Assembly (NCBI GenBank): GCA_016872595.1 | Contig: VGZJ01000020.1 | Coordinates: 1-37,643 of the forward strand | Reading direction: 5' to 3' | From: Planctomycetota bacterium | Lineage (GTDB): Bacteria; Planctomycetota; Planctomycetia; Gemmatales; Gemmataceae | Length of the DNA stretch: 37,643 nucleotides | Shown: positions 16,071 to 23,936 of the stretch, in pieces | Layout: every line of letters begins with the position of its first letter | How positions within the stretch are numbered: the stretch's first letter is position 1 | The notes under the pieces: model-generated | Seen by the model: only the letters and a program-made list of their open reading frames with translations | Databases searched by the model: none | What the model was told of the DNA's origin: nothing | Translations under genes and position numbers: made by a program

Positions 16071-16133
16071 CTAAACGAGCGCGGCGTGGAAGTGCCCCGG
16101 GGCCAGCGTCATCAACCTGATCGGCCTGAACAC
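16071..16133 (-). pseudogene. Severed 5' fragment of the oxidoreductase gene
   Basis: A GTG at 16133 preceded by GGAG (5 nt away) opens a 20-codon frame, VFRPIRLMTLAPGHFHAALV, ending in TAG at 16071-16073. GHFHAALV is the conserved opening of the Oxidoreduct_C-type oxidoreductases, and the frame after the stop continues into the main body at 14847-16034. An internal ATG at 16112 is a second possible start. Confidence 0.7.
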
Positions 16134-16267
16134 GAAGACTCCGAACGAACGAGCGGGTGGCGGGCGACGGTGGGCCGGAAGCAAGTGGCGGGCCAACCGC
16201 GCCCGGCGTACCTTGAGGCTATGAGGCGTCCACCGTTCGCCCAGAGATTCGAGCAGGAGATCGGCCC

Positions 16268-17377
16268 GTGAGCGTTCGGTTCGTGATGATAGGCGGGTTC
16301 CTCGGCGCCGGAAAAACCACCACTGTCGGCCGCCTCGCCCGACACTACATGGCCCGCGGCAAGCGCGTCGGGATCGTTACCAACGATCAGGCCCACGACC
16401 TCGTGGACACCAACTCGCTACGCGCGCAGGGGCTCACGGTCGAGGAAGTGCCGGGGGCGTGCTTCTGCTGCCGGTTCGACGACCTTGTCGGGCGCGTCGG
16501 CGCGCTCGAGGGCGCGGAGCGCCCAGACGTCATACTGGCCGAACCGGTCGGAAGTTGCACGGACCTCGTCGCCACCGTCATTCAGCCGCTCAAAGACCTC
16601 TACGCCGGGCGGTTCGCGGTGGCCCCGTACCCGGTGCTGTTCAAGCCGAGCCACGGGCTGCGCATCCTCCGGAACCAGACCGCCGGCGGGTTCAGCCCGA
16701 AGGCCGCGTACATCTTCAAGAAGCAGCTCGAAGAGGCCGACGCTATCGTGATTAACCGGATCGACGAACTCGACCCGTCACGGGTCGAAGAACTGGCCCG
16801 GCTCGTGGGCGAACAGTTCCCCGGCACCCCGGTCTTGCGCACCAGCGCCGTGACCGGGGCCGGGTTCGACGCCCTCGCGGAACTGCTCGATCAAGACGGC
16901 GCGTTCGGGCGGAAGGTGCTCGACATCGACTACGACACCTATGCCGAAGGTGAGGCCGAACTGGGGTGGCTGAACGCGACCGCGCGCCTGACCGCGCCCG
17001 CGCCGTTCGACCTCGACACGCTCCTGAGCGCGATTCTGGCCGACCTCGCGACCGCGTGCCGCGCGCTGGGGGGCGAAGTGGCACACTTGAAGCTGATCGG
17101 CATGGACGACGCCAGCGCGTTCGCGGTGGGCAACCTCGTGAGCAGTGACACCGCGCCGGTGCTGTCGCTGCCGAGCGGGTTGAAGCCGCGCGCGGCGGAC
17201 TTGATCGTGAACGCGCGCGTCGCCACCGACCCCGCGGCGCTCGAAGCGGAAGTGAAGCGCGTGGTCGCGGCGCGGGCCGCGGCGGTGGGCGCGACGGCCG
17301 AGTTCCGCACCAGCCAGAGCCTGCGCCCCGGCCGCCCGGTGCCGACGCACCGCTACACGAAGGGGGTCGCGCCGTGA
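16268..17377 (+). CDS. G3E-family (CobW/HypB/UreG-like) GTP-binding protein
   Basis: The product is 369 aa from a GTG preceded by AGGAGA. GGFLGAGKTTT (Walker A, residues 9-19), a C-x-C-C metal motif (Cys65, Cys67, Cys68 in ACFCCRF), LAEPVGSC near the second switch and NRID (guanine specificity) define the P-loop G3E GTPases, which deliver metals to client enzymes or act as zinc/cobalt chaperones. The C-terminal half is not a classic CobW_C domain and has an unusual LKLIGMDDASAFAVGNLVSS segment. The NicO transporter is 11 kb away, so a link in metal handling is only possible. The cognate metal is not visible from sequence. Confidence 0.9.
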   Translation: MSVRFVMIGGFLGAGKTTTVGRLARHYMARGKRVGIVTNDQAHDLVDTNSLRAQGLTVEEVPGACFCCRFDDLVGRVGALEGAERPDVILAEPVGSCTDLVATVIQPLKDLYAGRFAVAPYPVLFKPSHGLRILRNQTAGGFSPKAAYIFKKQLEEADAIVINRIDELDPSRVEELARLVGEQFPGTPVLRTSAVTGAGFDALAELLDQDGAFGRKVLDIDYDTYAEGEAELGWLNATARLTAPAPFDLDTLLSAILADLATACRALGGEVAHLKLIGMDDASAFAVGNLVSSDTAPVLSLPSGLKPRAADLIVNARVATDPAALEAEVKRVVAARAAAVGATAEFRTSQSLRPGRPVPTHRYTKGVAP

Positions 17378-17417
17378 TCGACTGAAGCGCCGGCCCGCGC
17401 CGGCCGATAACCCTGAG

Positions 17418-18107
17418 ATGCCGACCGACACCACACTCTATTCGCCCGGTCCGACCGCAACGACCGTTCGCGCGTCCGACGGCACGGTCGTTGGGGTTCC
17501 CGAAGGCTGGGTGCTCGTTCCGCCCGGCAACGCCGCGCTGACCCGGCGCATCAAAGACGCCGGCGCGTTCATGGCCGTGGCCGAGAAGCGCGGGCGCAAG
17601 GTCTTCTCGCGCGGCGTGTGGGCACCCGGCGCGACCGTAGAGCAGATCCGCGGCGACCTCGGCGCGGAACGCGCGACCGAAACCTACGCCCGCCGCCGAG
17701 AATCGGACGCGGCCCGGCGCGAGAAGGCGCAGGGCGAGTACGTCGAGGACTTCTACGGCGCGGTGGTCGCGTTCTTGGCGTTCCACGATAGCTTCGCCAC
17801 TCTCGGGGCGCTCCTCGCGCGCGCCGTCACCGACCACGCTACCCCGGTCGGCAGCGGCACGGTCGCGCGAACCAAGCGCATCCCCATTGCCGAACGCGCG
17901 GAGGCCGCGGTGATCGCGTGGATGCGCCACCAGACGACCGCCTACGACGCGATGGTGATTCCGCGCGGGAAGGGCAAACGCCGCGAGGTGCGCCGGATGC
18001 TCGCACGCCGGTCGCAAGAACTGTTGGGCCGCTACCGCCGGGGCGAACCGCCCGCGGACACCTGCCCGCTGGCCCGCGCGCTGACGACCACATCCGGGGC
18101 CGCGTGA
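17418..18107 (+). CDS. DUF2293-domain protein
   Basis: The product is 229 aa, soluble. The N-terminal third (VRASDGTVVGVPEGWVLVPP, then GDAALTRR-like GNAALTRRIKDAG and GRKVFSRGVWAP) and the C-terminal part (AVIAWMRHQTTAYDAM, KGKRREVRRMLARRS) match my memory of bacterial DUF2293 proteins. The C-terminal basic helix with KGKRREVRR could contact nucleic acid, but function is unknown. It follows the G3E GTPase by 40 nt and ends 7 nt from the convergent ferredoxin gene. Confidence 0.72.
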   Translation: MPTDTTLYSPGPTATTVRASDGTVVGVPEGWVLVPPGNAALTRRIKDAGAFMAVAEKRGRKVFSRGVWAPGATVEQIRGDLGAERATETYARRRESDAARREKAQGEYVEDFYGAVVAFLAFHDSFATLGALLARAVTDHATPVGSGTVARTKRIPIAERAEAAVIAWMRHQTTAYDAMVIPRGKGKRREVRRMLARRSQELLGRYRRGEPPADTCPLARALTTTSGAA

Positions 18108-18114
18108 GGCGATC

Positions 18115-18498
18115 TTATTCCGCGGGCAGCGGGTTGCGGGCGAAGACCCATTCCTCGATGGGCTTGCCGTCGATCAGGTGCTCTTGCACGAAGCGCGGGA
18201 TGCGGTCGGCGGTCATGCCGCCGTACCACGTCCCTTCGGGGTACACCACCATCACCGGCCCGCCGGCACAGACGCGGAGGCAGCCCACCTTCGTGCGGTA
18301 GCACGCGGCCGGGCCGGTCGCCAGCGACAGGTTCCGCACCTTCAGTTCGTCCTTGAGCGCGTCCCAGGCGGCCTGCGCGCCGTCCTTGCCGATCGCGCTA
18401 CAGCACGCATCACCGACGCACAAGAACACGTGCCGGTGGAACTCGCCGATCAGCAGCTTCGCGGCGATGTCCGCGAGCTTCGCGTTCGCTTCGTTCAT
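18115..18498 (-). CDS. Thioredoxin-like [2Fe-2S] ferredoxin
   Basis: The product is 127 aa. Six cysteines are visible: Cys27, Cys32, Cys33, Cys66, Cys73 and Cys77, in CVGDACC and CYRTKVGCLRVC, followed by GGPVMVVYPEGTWYGGM. This is the pattern of the Shethna/thioredoxin-like [2Fe-2S] ferredoxins, which carry one cluster and shuttle single electrons. The gene begins 10 nt after the Ca2+-ATPase stop, so the two share a transcript. A functional link between a calcium pump and an electron carrier is not obvious. No membrane segments or signal. Confidence 0.88.
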   Translation of the reverse strand: MNEANAKLADIAAKLLIGEFHRHVFLCVGDACCSAIGKDGAQAAWDALKDELKVRNLSLATGPAACYRTKVGCLRVCAGGPVMVVYPEGTWYGGMTADRIPRFVQEHLIDGKPIEEWVFARNPLPAE

Positions 18499-18508
18499 GT
18501 CGGCCTCG

Positions 18509-21445
18509 CTATCGGAACCGTCGCGTGACCTCGGCGAAGAGCAGCACGCTGGCGGTCGCGCCGGCGATCACCAGCCAGTCTACCGCGCCCAGCGGTTCGA
18601 CGCCGAAGACGCTGCCACCGAACGTGACGATCAGCACTTGGCCCACGACGGTGAGCGACGCGATGCCCAAGAACTGCGGGTTCGCGAACAGCCGGCTCAG
18701 CCCGCTTTCGCGCGGCGACAGCGCGCGGCAGTTGATCTGGTTCCACACTTGGAAGAACACGTACACGCTGAAGAAGATCGTCACCTGTCGCACGGTCAGC
18801 GGGGCGAACTCGCCGGACGGCGCGCCGCCGCCCGCGAACCAGCCCCCGTGTTGCATCCCGATCAGGAGCGCCATCATCACCACCACGAAGAACCCGGCGG
18901 TGAGGAAGATGGTGCCGAGCATCGCGGGCGTGAGGATGTTCTCGTCGCGCTTCTTCGGGGGCCGCAGCATCAGGTTCGCGCGCGGCGGCTCGCTGCACAG
19001 GGCGATGGCCGCGAACGTGTCCATGATGACGTTGATCCACAGCAGTTGCAGCACCGTGAACGGCGGCCTCAGCCCGACGAACGGCCCCAAGAACGCGAGC
19101 GCCAGCGCCGACACGTTGATCGTGAGTTGGAACTGAATGAACCGCTGGATGTTCTCGTACAGCGCGCGGCCCCAGTGAACGCCGCGGACGATGGTGCCGA
19201 ACGAGTCGTCCAGCAGCACGATCTTGCTCGCCTCCTTCGCCACCTCCGTACCGGAGATGCCCATCGCCAAGCCCACGTCGGCCCGCTTGAGCGCGGGCGC
19301 GTCGTTGGTGCCGTCGCCGGTCATGGCGACGACCTCGTTTTGCGCTTGCAGCAGGCGCACGAGCCGGTACTTGTCGCCGGGCAGCGCGCGGGCCAGCACG
19401 CGCAGGCGCGGCAGCTTTTCCGTTAGTTCCTCGTCGCTCATCGCGGCGAACTCGGCGTGCGTGAGGGCGAGCGCGTCGGGCGCGTCCAGCAGCCCGACCT
19501 CGCGGCCGATGGCGCGGGCCGTTTCGATGGTGTCGCCGGTAATCATCTTCACTTCGATGCCGGCGGCGCGGCACTGGCGCACGGCCTCTTTCACGTCGTC
19601 GCGCAGCGGGTCGCGAATGCCCACCCAGCCGTCGAAAATCAGATCGCGTTCGAGGTCGTCGCGGCGGGCGCGGATGCCGGCCTCGTCGGTGGGGAAGTCT
19701 TGGGGCAACTCGGCGTGCGCGAACGCCAGCGTGCGCATGGCGTCCCCGGCCGCAGCGGAGAGGTGCCCCAAGGTTTCGGCGCGCACCGCGTCGGTCAGGT
19801 CGCGAACGCTTCCGTCCGCGCCGCGGTAGCGCGTGCACAGCGCGAGCACCATTTCCGGCGCGCCCTTAGTCAGCACAACGGTCGTCGCGCCGACCCGCGC
19901 AGCGGTGGTCATGCGCTTGCGGTCGGAGGTGAACGGCACTTGGTACAGCACCGGGCTGGAGGCGCGCGCCGCGGCGTACTCGGTGCCGCAGGCCGCGAGC
20001 CACTGGAGCAGCGCGCCCTCGGTGCTGTTCCCGACCACGACGCGCTTGCCGTTCTTCAGCTCGAGGTTCGCGGTCGAGTTGAGCACGCCGTTTCGGGCCA
20101 GCCACTCCGGGGGCGGCGCGCCGTCCGGCATCACGTCCGCGCCCGCGCCGACGCGCGCCACCGTCATCTTGTTCTGCGTCAGCGTGCCGGTTTTGTCGGA
20201 GCAGATCACGGTCGCGGAGCCGATGGTTTCGCACGCGACCAGTTGCCGCACGAGCGAGTTCGCTTGGCTCATCTTGCGCCACGCGATGGCGAGCGACACG
20301 GTCACGCTCATCGGCAACCCTTCGGGCACCGCGACCACGACGATGATGACCATGTACACGAAGTAGGAGAGCAGCGCGCGCACGCCGGCGAGCAGCACCT
20401 GCCCCGCGTCCTCGCCCGCGGCCGGCAGCCGCACCTCGCCCACCCACAGCCCGCGCACGAGCAGCGCGACAAAGATCAGGATCGCCGCGGCGTAGCCGAT
20501 GGTGCTGATGCGCCGCGCGAGTACTTCGAGCTTCTCTTGCAGCGGCGTCGAGGCCTTCGAGACGGTGAGCTTCTGCTGCACGCGGTCGTCGATGGCGTGC
20601 GGCGCGGCGGTCGCGTCCGGTTCGCCCCCGAGCCGCCGCGCGATCTGGCCGAGCATCGTGTCGTCGCCGACGTTGCACACCAGCAGCAGCCCCGACCCGT
20701 CGACGACCTGCGTGCCCCGAAACAGGCACCCCGGCTGCTCGGGCCCGTCGGAGGCGTCGTCCGGCCCGGCCGCGGCCTTGCCCACTGGCTCGCTCTCGCC
20801 GGTCATGAGCGATTGATCGGCGTGCAGTTCTGTGGCGCGCACGACGCGCCCGTCCGCGGGAATCTCGTCGCCCATTTCGAGCGCGACGAGGTCGCCCACG
20901 ACGACGTCTTCGAGCGGAACCGTTTGGATCGCGCCGTCGCGCCGGACCTTCACGCGCACGGAGTCCTTCGCGGCGTTCAGCTTCTCGAACTCGCGGTCGC
21001 TCTTGTGCTCACTGAAGAATGCCACGAGCGTGGCGAGCGCGACCGCGAGCATGACGGCCAGCCCCTCGTAGGACGGGTGGCCGACGGCGGCGCTGGTGGC
21101 GACGAGCGCCCCGGCCAGCCCGAACGACACCGCGGGGAGCCAGTCCCCGCGCCGCGCGACGAGCGCCCCGGCCACGAGCGCCAGCACCGCGACGAGCGCC
21201 AGCCCGCCCGCGAGCGCGGACGCCGCGAACAGGTCCACGACGATCTTGAGGAGCGACGCGGCGAGCAGAATCTTGATGATCGGCTCGTCGAACTTGGCGA
21301 GGAACTTCTTCCACGCCGGGTCGCGCGGGAGGGGCGTGAGGCGGTTGGCCCCGAACCGCGCCCGGCTGTCCGCGACCTGCGCCGCGGTCAGCCCGTCGAG
21401 CGGCGCGGCGGGGAACAACTCGGACACGGCGCGAACGGTGCGCAT
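18509..21445 (-). CDS. P-type calcium-transporting ATPase (PMCA/SERCA-like)
   Basis: The product is 978 aa. Key motifs in order: TGES (215-218) of the actuator domain, PEGLP (374-378) in M4, SDKTGT with phosphorylated Asp417, KGAPEMVL in the nucleotide domain, MITGD and MTGDGTNDAPAL in the P domain, and NVIMDTF in M6, all typical of P2-type Ca2+ pumps. An N-terminal cation-ATPase domain occupies residues 1-50. Between M1 and M2 (about 75-125) there is an insertion with two more hydrophobic stretches. It should export or sequester Ca2+ using ATP. I chose the ATG at 21445; the open frame upstream crosses the 21465-21561 inverted repeat and is not protein-like. The stop is TAG. Confidence 0.92.
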   Translation of the reverse strand: MRTVRAVSELFPAAPLDGLTAAQVADSRARFGANRLTPLPRDPAWKKFLAKFDEPIIKILLAASLLKIVVDLFAASALAGGLALVAVLALVAGALVARRGDWLPAVSFGLAGALVATSAAVGHPSYEGLAVMLAVALATLVAFFSEHKSDREFEKLNAAKDSVRVKVRRDGAIQTVPLEDVVVGDLVALEMGDEIPADGRVVRATELHADQSLMTGESEPVGKAAAGPDDASDGPEQPGCLFRGTQVVDGSGLLLVCNVGDDTMLGQIARRLGGEPDATAAPHAIDDRVQQKLTVSKASTPLQEKLEVLARRISTIGYAAAILIFVALLVRGLWVGEVRLPAAGEDAGQVLLAGVRALLSYFVYMVIIVVVAVPEGLPMSVTVSLAIAWRKMSQANSLVRQLVACETIGSATVICSDKTGTLTQNKMTVARVGAGADVMPDGAPPPEWLARNGVLNSTANLELKNGKRVVVGNSTEGALLQWLAACGTEYAAARASSPVLYQVPFTSDRKRMTTAARVGATTVVLTKGAPEMVLALCTRYRGADGSVRDLTDAVRAETLGHLSAAAGDAMRTLAFAHAELPQDFPTDEAGIRARRDDLERDLIFDGWVGIRDPLRDDVKEAVRQCRAAGIEVKMITGDTIETARAIGREVGLLDAPDALALTHAEFAAMSDEELTEKLPRLRVLARALPGDKYRLVRLLQAQNEVVAMTGDGTNDAPALKRADVGLAMGISGTEVAKEASKIVLLDDSFGTIVRGVHWGRALYENIQRFIQFQLTINVSALALAFLGPFVGLRPPFTVLQLLWINVIMDTFAAIALCSEPPRANLMLRPPKKRDENILTPAMLGTIFLTAGFFVVVMMALLIGMQHGGWFAGGGAPSGEFAPLTVRQVTIFFSVYVFFQVWNQINCRALSPRESGLSRLFANPQFLGIASLTVVGQVLIVTFGGSVFGVEPLGAVDWLVIAGATASVLLFAEVTRRFR

Positions 21446-21464
21446 GCGGCAGCTCGGGCGGAAA

Positions 21465-21561
21465 GGCGAGCAGGGGGGCTTAAGCCCCCAGTTCGTATTC
21501 GATTGCGTCGACGTCTGATTTCGCTCGAATGAGAACAGGGGGCTTACGCCCCCCGCTCGCC
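21465..21561. repeat. Inverted repeat with self-palindromic arms
   Basis: Bases 21465-21494 and 21533-21561 are imperfect reverse complements (a few substitutions and one single-base gap) separated by 38 nt. Each arm contains a palindrome of the form GGGGGCTTAAGCCCCC (one mismatch in the right arm). It lies just downstream of frr and 20 nt upstream of the Ca2+-ATPase start, so it may separate the two transcripts and hold the ATPase promoter region. Confidence 0.75.
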
Positions 21562-21591
21562 AAGACGAAATGGGGCTGTCCCCACGCGCCT

Positions 21592-22149
21592 TTACTCCAT
21601 CACTTCCTTTTCCTTGGTCGCGCTCAGGGCGTCGATCTTGCCCTCGTAGACCTTGAGCAGGTCTTGCACCTTCGTCTTGCCCTTGTCGCGGTCGTCCTCG
21701 GTCATCCGTTTGGCCTTCTCTTCGTCTTCGAGGTGCTTGTTCCCGTCGCGGCGGACGTTGCGGCACGACACCTTCGCGGCCTCGGCCGACTTCTTGAGCT
21801 GCGCCACCAGCTTCTTCCGCTGGTCGCCGCTCATCGCCGGCACCGACAGGCGGATCACCTTGCCGTCGTTGTTCGGGGCGAGGCCGAGGTCGCTGGCGCG
21901 AATCGCCTTCTCGATCTCCTTCAGGCTGTCGGCGACGTAGGGCTTGATGACGATGCTGGCCGCGTCCGGGCAGGTCACGCTGGCGACGTCGCGGATGGGC
22001 GACATGGTCCCGTAGTTGTCCACGCGGAGCGCGTCGAGCATCTGCGGCGACGCGCGCCCGGTGCGCAAGCCCTTGAGGTCGTTGCGGAACACGTCGAGCG
22101 CCTTTTCCATGCGCGCTTCCGCGTCCTTCAGGATTTCTTGGCTGGTCAT
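21592..22149 (-). CDS. frr: Ribosome recycling factor
   Basis: The product is 185 aa, the usual length. Family landmarks are visible: LRTGRASPQMLD near residues 28-39, SIVIKPYV, LGLAPNNDGKVIRLSVPAMSGDQRKKLV and the C-terminal VQDLLKVYEGKIDAL. RRF splits the post-termination ribosome together with EF-G and GTP. It follows pyrH on the same strand, as in most bacteria, with 138 nt between them. The start at 22149 (TSQEILKDAEARM) fits the family; the ORF upstream to 22239 is not conserved-looking. Confidence 0.96.
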   Translation of the reverse strand: MTSQEILKDAEARMEKALDVFRNDLKGLRTGRASPQMLDALRVDNYGTMSPIRDVASVTCPDAASIVIKPYVADSLKEIEKAIRASDLGLAPNNDGKVIRLSVPAMSGDQRKKLVAQLKKSAEAAKVSCRNVRRDGNKHLEDEEKAKRMTEDDRDKGKTKVQDLLKVYEGKIDALSATKEKEVME

Positions 22150-22223
22150 GGCGGTACGGAGGTAAGGGTGAAGGTCCGGTTCGGGGTTATTGTCGCAGGT
22201 CTGGCGGGGCGCGCGAAGCTCAT

Positions 22224-22255
22224 ACCTCTCCCCCACCAAAGCGTGGGGGTGAGGT
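22224..22255 (-). terminator. Hairpin in the pyrH-frr gap
   Basis: Bases 22224-22236 and 22243-22255 pair at 12 of 13 positions with a 6-nt loop (ACCTCTCCCCCAC arm). It lies 32 nt after the pyrH stop. There is no T-run, so it may be a processing or partial termination site instead. Confidence 0.45.
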
Positions 22256-22287
22256 GTACTCTAGCGCGCGGGGCGCGCGAAGGCGGG

Positions 22288-23028
22288 CTAGCCGCCCACC
22301 ACGGTGCCGATGGGCTGACCGGCGACCGCCCGCTCGATGGCCCCGGCGCGCTCGTAGTTGAACACGAGGATCGGCAGGTTCGCCTGCCGGCACATCTCGA
22401 ACGCGCCGATGTCCATCACGCCCAGTTGCTTCTGGATCACTTGGTCGAACGTCAGCGCCTCGAACTTCTCGGCGAAGTCGTACTTCTTCGGGTCCACATT
22501 GTACACGCCGTCCACCTTCGTGGCCTTCAGCAGCACGTTCGCCTGCAGTTCGGTGCCGCGGAGCGCGGCGGCGGTGTCGGTGGTGACGAACGGGTTCCCG
22601 GTGCCGCCCGCGAGGATCACGATGCGGCCCTTCTCCAAGTGCCGGATCGCGCGGCGGCGGATGTACGGTTCGGCCACGGTTTCCATCCGCACCGCGCTCT
22701 GGAGCCGCGTTTCCACGCCCATCGCTTCGAGGGTGTCTTGGAGTGCGAGGCCGTTCATCACGGTGCCGAGCATGCCCATGTAGTCCGCGGTCGCGGGCTT
22801 GATGGCCTCGCCGTCGGTGAACTGTGCGCCGCGCAGCAGGTTGCCCCCGCCCACCACGATGGCGAGTTGCACCCCGCGGGCCGCGACCCGCGCGAGCTGC
22901 TCCGCGACGGCCTTCGTTCCTTCGAGGTTGATACCCAGTCGGCGGTCGGGGAACCCGAGCGCCTCGCCGCTGAGCTTCAGCAGCACGCGCTTGTATTTCG
23001 GGGCCAGAGTGTCGGACGAATCGGGCAT
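22288..23028 (-). CDS. pyrH: UMP kinase
   Basis: The product is 246 aa. KRVLLKLSGEALG (residues about 13-25), IVVGGGNLLRG, MGMLGTVMNGLALQD, GGTGNPFVTTDTAAALR and LLKATKVDGVYNVDP are the hallmarks of the bacterial hexameric UMP kinase, which makes UDP from UMP and ATP and is regulated by GTP and UTP. The residues are intact. In many bacteria the order is rpsB-tsf-pyrH-frr, but here the gene upstream is a zinc-ribbon membrane protein, so rpsB and tsf must lie elsewhere. The stop is TAG. A hairpin ending 18 nt before the ATG sits in its leader. Confidence 0.97.
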   Translation of the reverse strand: MPDSSDTLAPKYKRVLLKLSGEALGFPDRRLGINLEGTKAVAEQLARVAARGVQLAIVVGGGNLLRGAQFTDGEAIKPATADYMGMLGTVMNGLALQDTLEAMGVETRLQSAVRMETVAEPYIRRRAIRHLEKGRIVILAGGTGNPFVTTDTAAALRGTELQANVLLKATKVDGVYNVDPKKYDFAEKFEALTFDQVIQKQLGVMDIGAFEMCRQANLPILVFNYERAGAIERAVAGQPIGTVVGG

Positions 23029-23045
23029 AGCGGGACCGGAAAAGG

Positions 23046-23103
23046 GGACGGCGGCGCGGGCGGTCGCACCCAGTCAGAGTACGAACCGCCCGCGCCGCCG
23101 TCC
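23046..23103 (-). terminator. Intrinsic terminator-like hairpin, 19-bp perfect stem
   Basis: Bases 23046-23064 and 23085-23103 are exact reverse complements, loop 20 nt. On the minus strand the stem is followed by CCTTTT, making this the most terminator-like hairpin in the window. It begins 14 nt after the stop of the zinc-ribbon gene and ends 18 nt before the pyrH ATG, so it may also lie in the pyrH leader. Confidence 0.7.
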
Positions 23104-23116
23104 GCTGGGCGCGCGC

Positions 23117-23854
23117 CTACCGCGGGCCGGTACACCCGCCGAACTTGCCGAACATGACGATGAGCATGACCGACAGTACCACGGCTGCGACGATCTTCAG
23201 TGTCAGCGTTTGGTCGGTGCGCAGGAACCCGACGCACCCGAACGCGAGGAACATGAACCCGAACATTAGGCCGTAGGCCTCGAACCACGTGTCCCGCTTG
23301 TTGCTGATCCGAGTGCCCTCGGCGTCGAGTTTGGCCTCCGCGATCTTGCGGCCGAACTCCTCGTCGATCTTGTCGCTCTTGTCGTTGATGTCCTTGCGCT
23401 CGGCCTCGCTCAGGTCGGCGAGCTTCTTCCCCTTCGGCAGCAGAGCGAACTTCTTCACCGACACTTCGTGCTCGAGCTTTTCGACGTAGCCCTTCGCGCG
23501 CTCGGACCCGGCGACGCCGATGATCGGGAACGAGGTGAACGCGATGACGAAGAACACCCCGATGCCGAACAGTAGCGTCGGCAGCCCGCCGATGCCCGCC
23601 AGCGCACCGGGGCCGCGGGGCCGGCTCCCCTTGTTCTTCTTCACCAGCGATTCGTCGTCGCGGTCGTCGTCCGAGTCGGCGGTGTCGCGCTTGGGCTTCG
23701 GGTCGCTCGCCGGCGCGCCCTTGCCGTCGTCGAGGACCAACCCCTCGTCGGACACCATCAGCGCGCTGCTGCACTTCTTGCACTTGAGTTTGCGCCCAAT
23801 GTCCTTTTCGCCGACGTTGTACAGCGCCCCGCAGGTGGGACAGTTTCCGTTCAC
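23117..23854 (-). CDS. Zinc-ribbon (MJ0042-type) membrane protein, unknown function
   Basis: The product is 245 aa. The N-terminus has CPTCG (Cys5, Cys8) and, about 16 residues on, CKKC, a four-cysteine zinc ribbon of the MJ0042 type. An acidic, low-complexity linker follows (DSDDDRDDES), then a hydrophobic hairpin at about 84-118, a charged helical segment (about 120-180) that may be a coiled coil or exposed domain, and two more membrane segments near the C-terminus. Zinc ribbon plus membrane anchor proteins are common in planctomycetes, with no known role. It is upstream of pyrH but separated by a terminator-like hairpin. Confidence 0.75.
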   Translation of the reverse strand: MNGNCPTCGALYNVGEKDIGRKLKCKKCSSALMVSDEGLVLDDGKGAPASDPKPKRDTADSDDDRDDESLVKKNKGSRPRGPGALAGIGGLPTLLFGIGVFFVIAFTSFPIIGVAGSERAKGYVEKLEHEVSVKKFALLPKGKKLADLSEAERKDINDKSDKIDEEFGRKIAEAKLDAEGTRISNKRDTWFEAYGLMFGFMFLAFGCVGFLRTDQTLTLKIVAAVVLSVMLIVMFGKFGGCTGPR

Positions 23855-23936
23855 GGGCGGTTCCCCCGAAGGAGTGGGTGAGTGTCGGTTGGCAGGTGCA
23901 GCGGATTCTAAGCGCGGCGCGCCCGGCGAGCAAGAA

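Noticed and set aside
19457-21532. Long plus-strand ORF of 691 codons opposite the Ca2+-ATPase gene
   Set aside because: It lies antisense to a gene with full P-type ATPase motifs and its product is Arg/His/Val/Gly-rich low complexity, the usual shadow of high-GC coding DNA.
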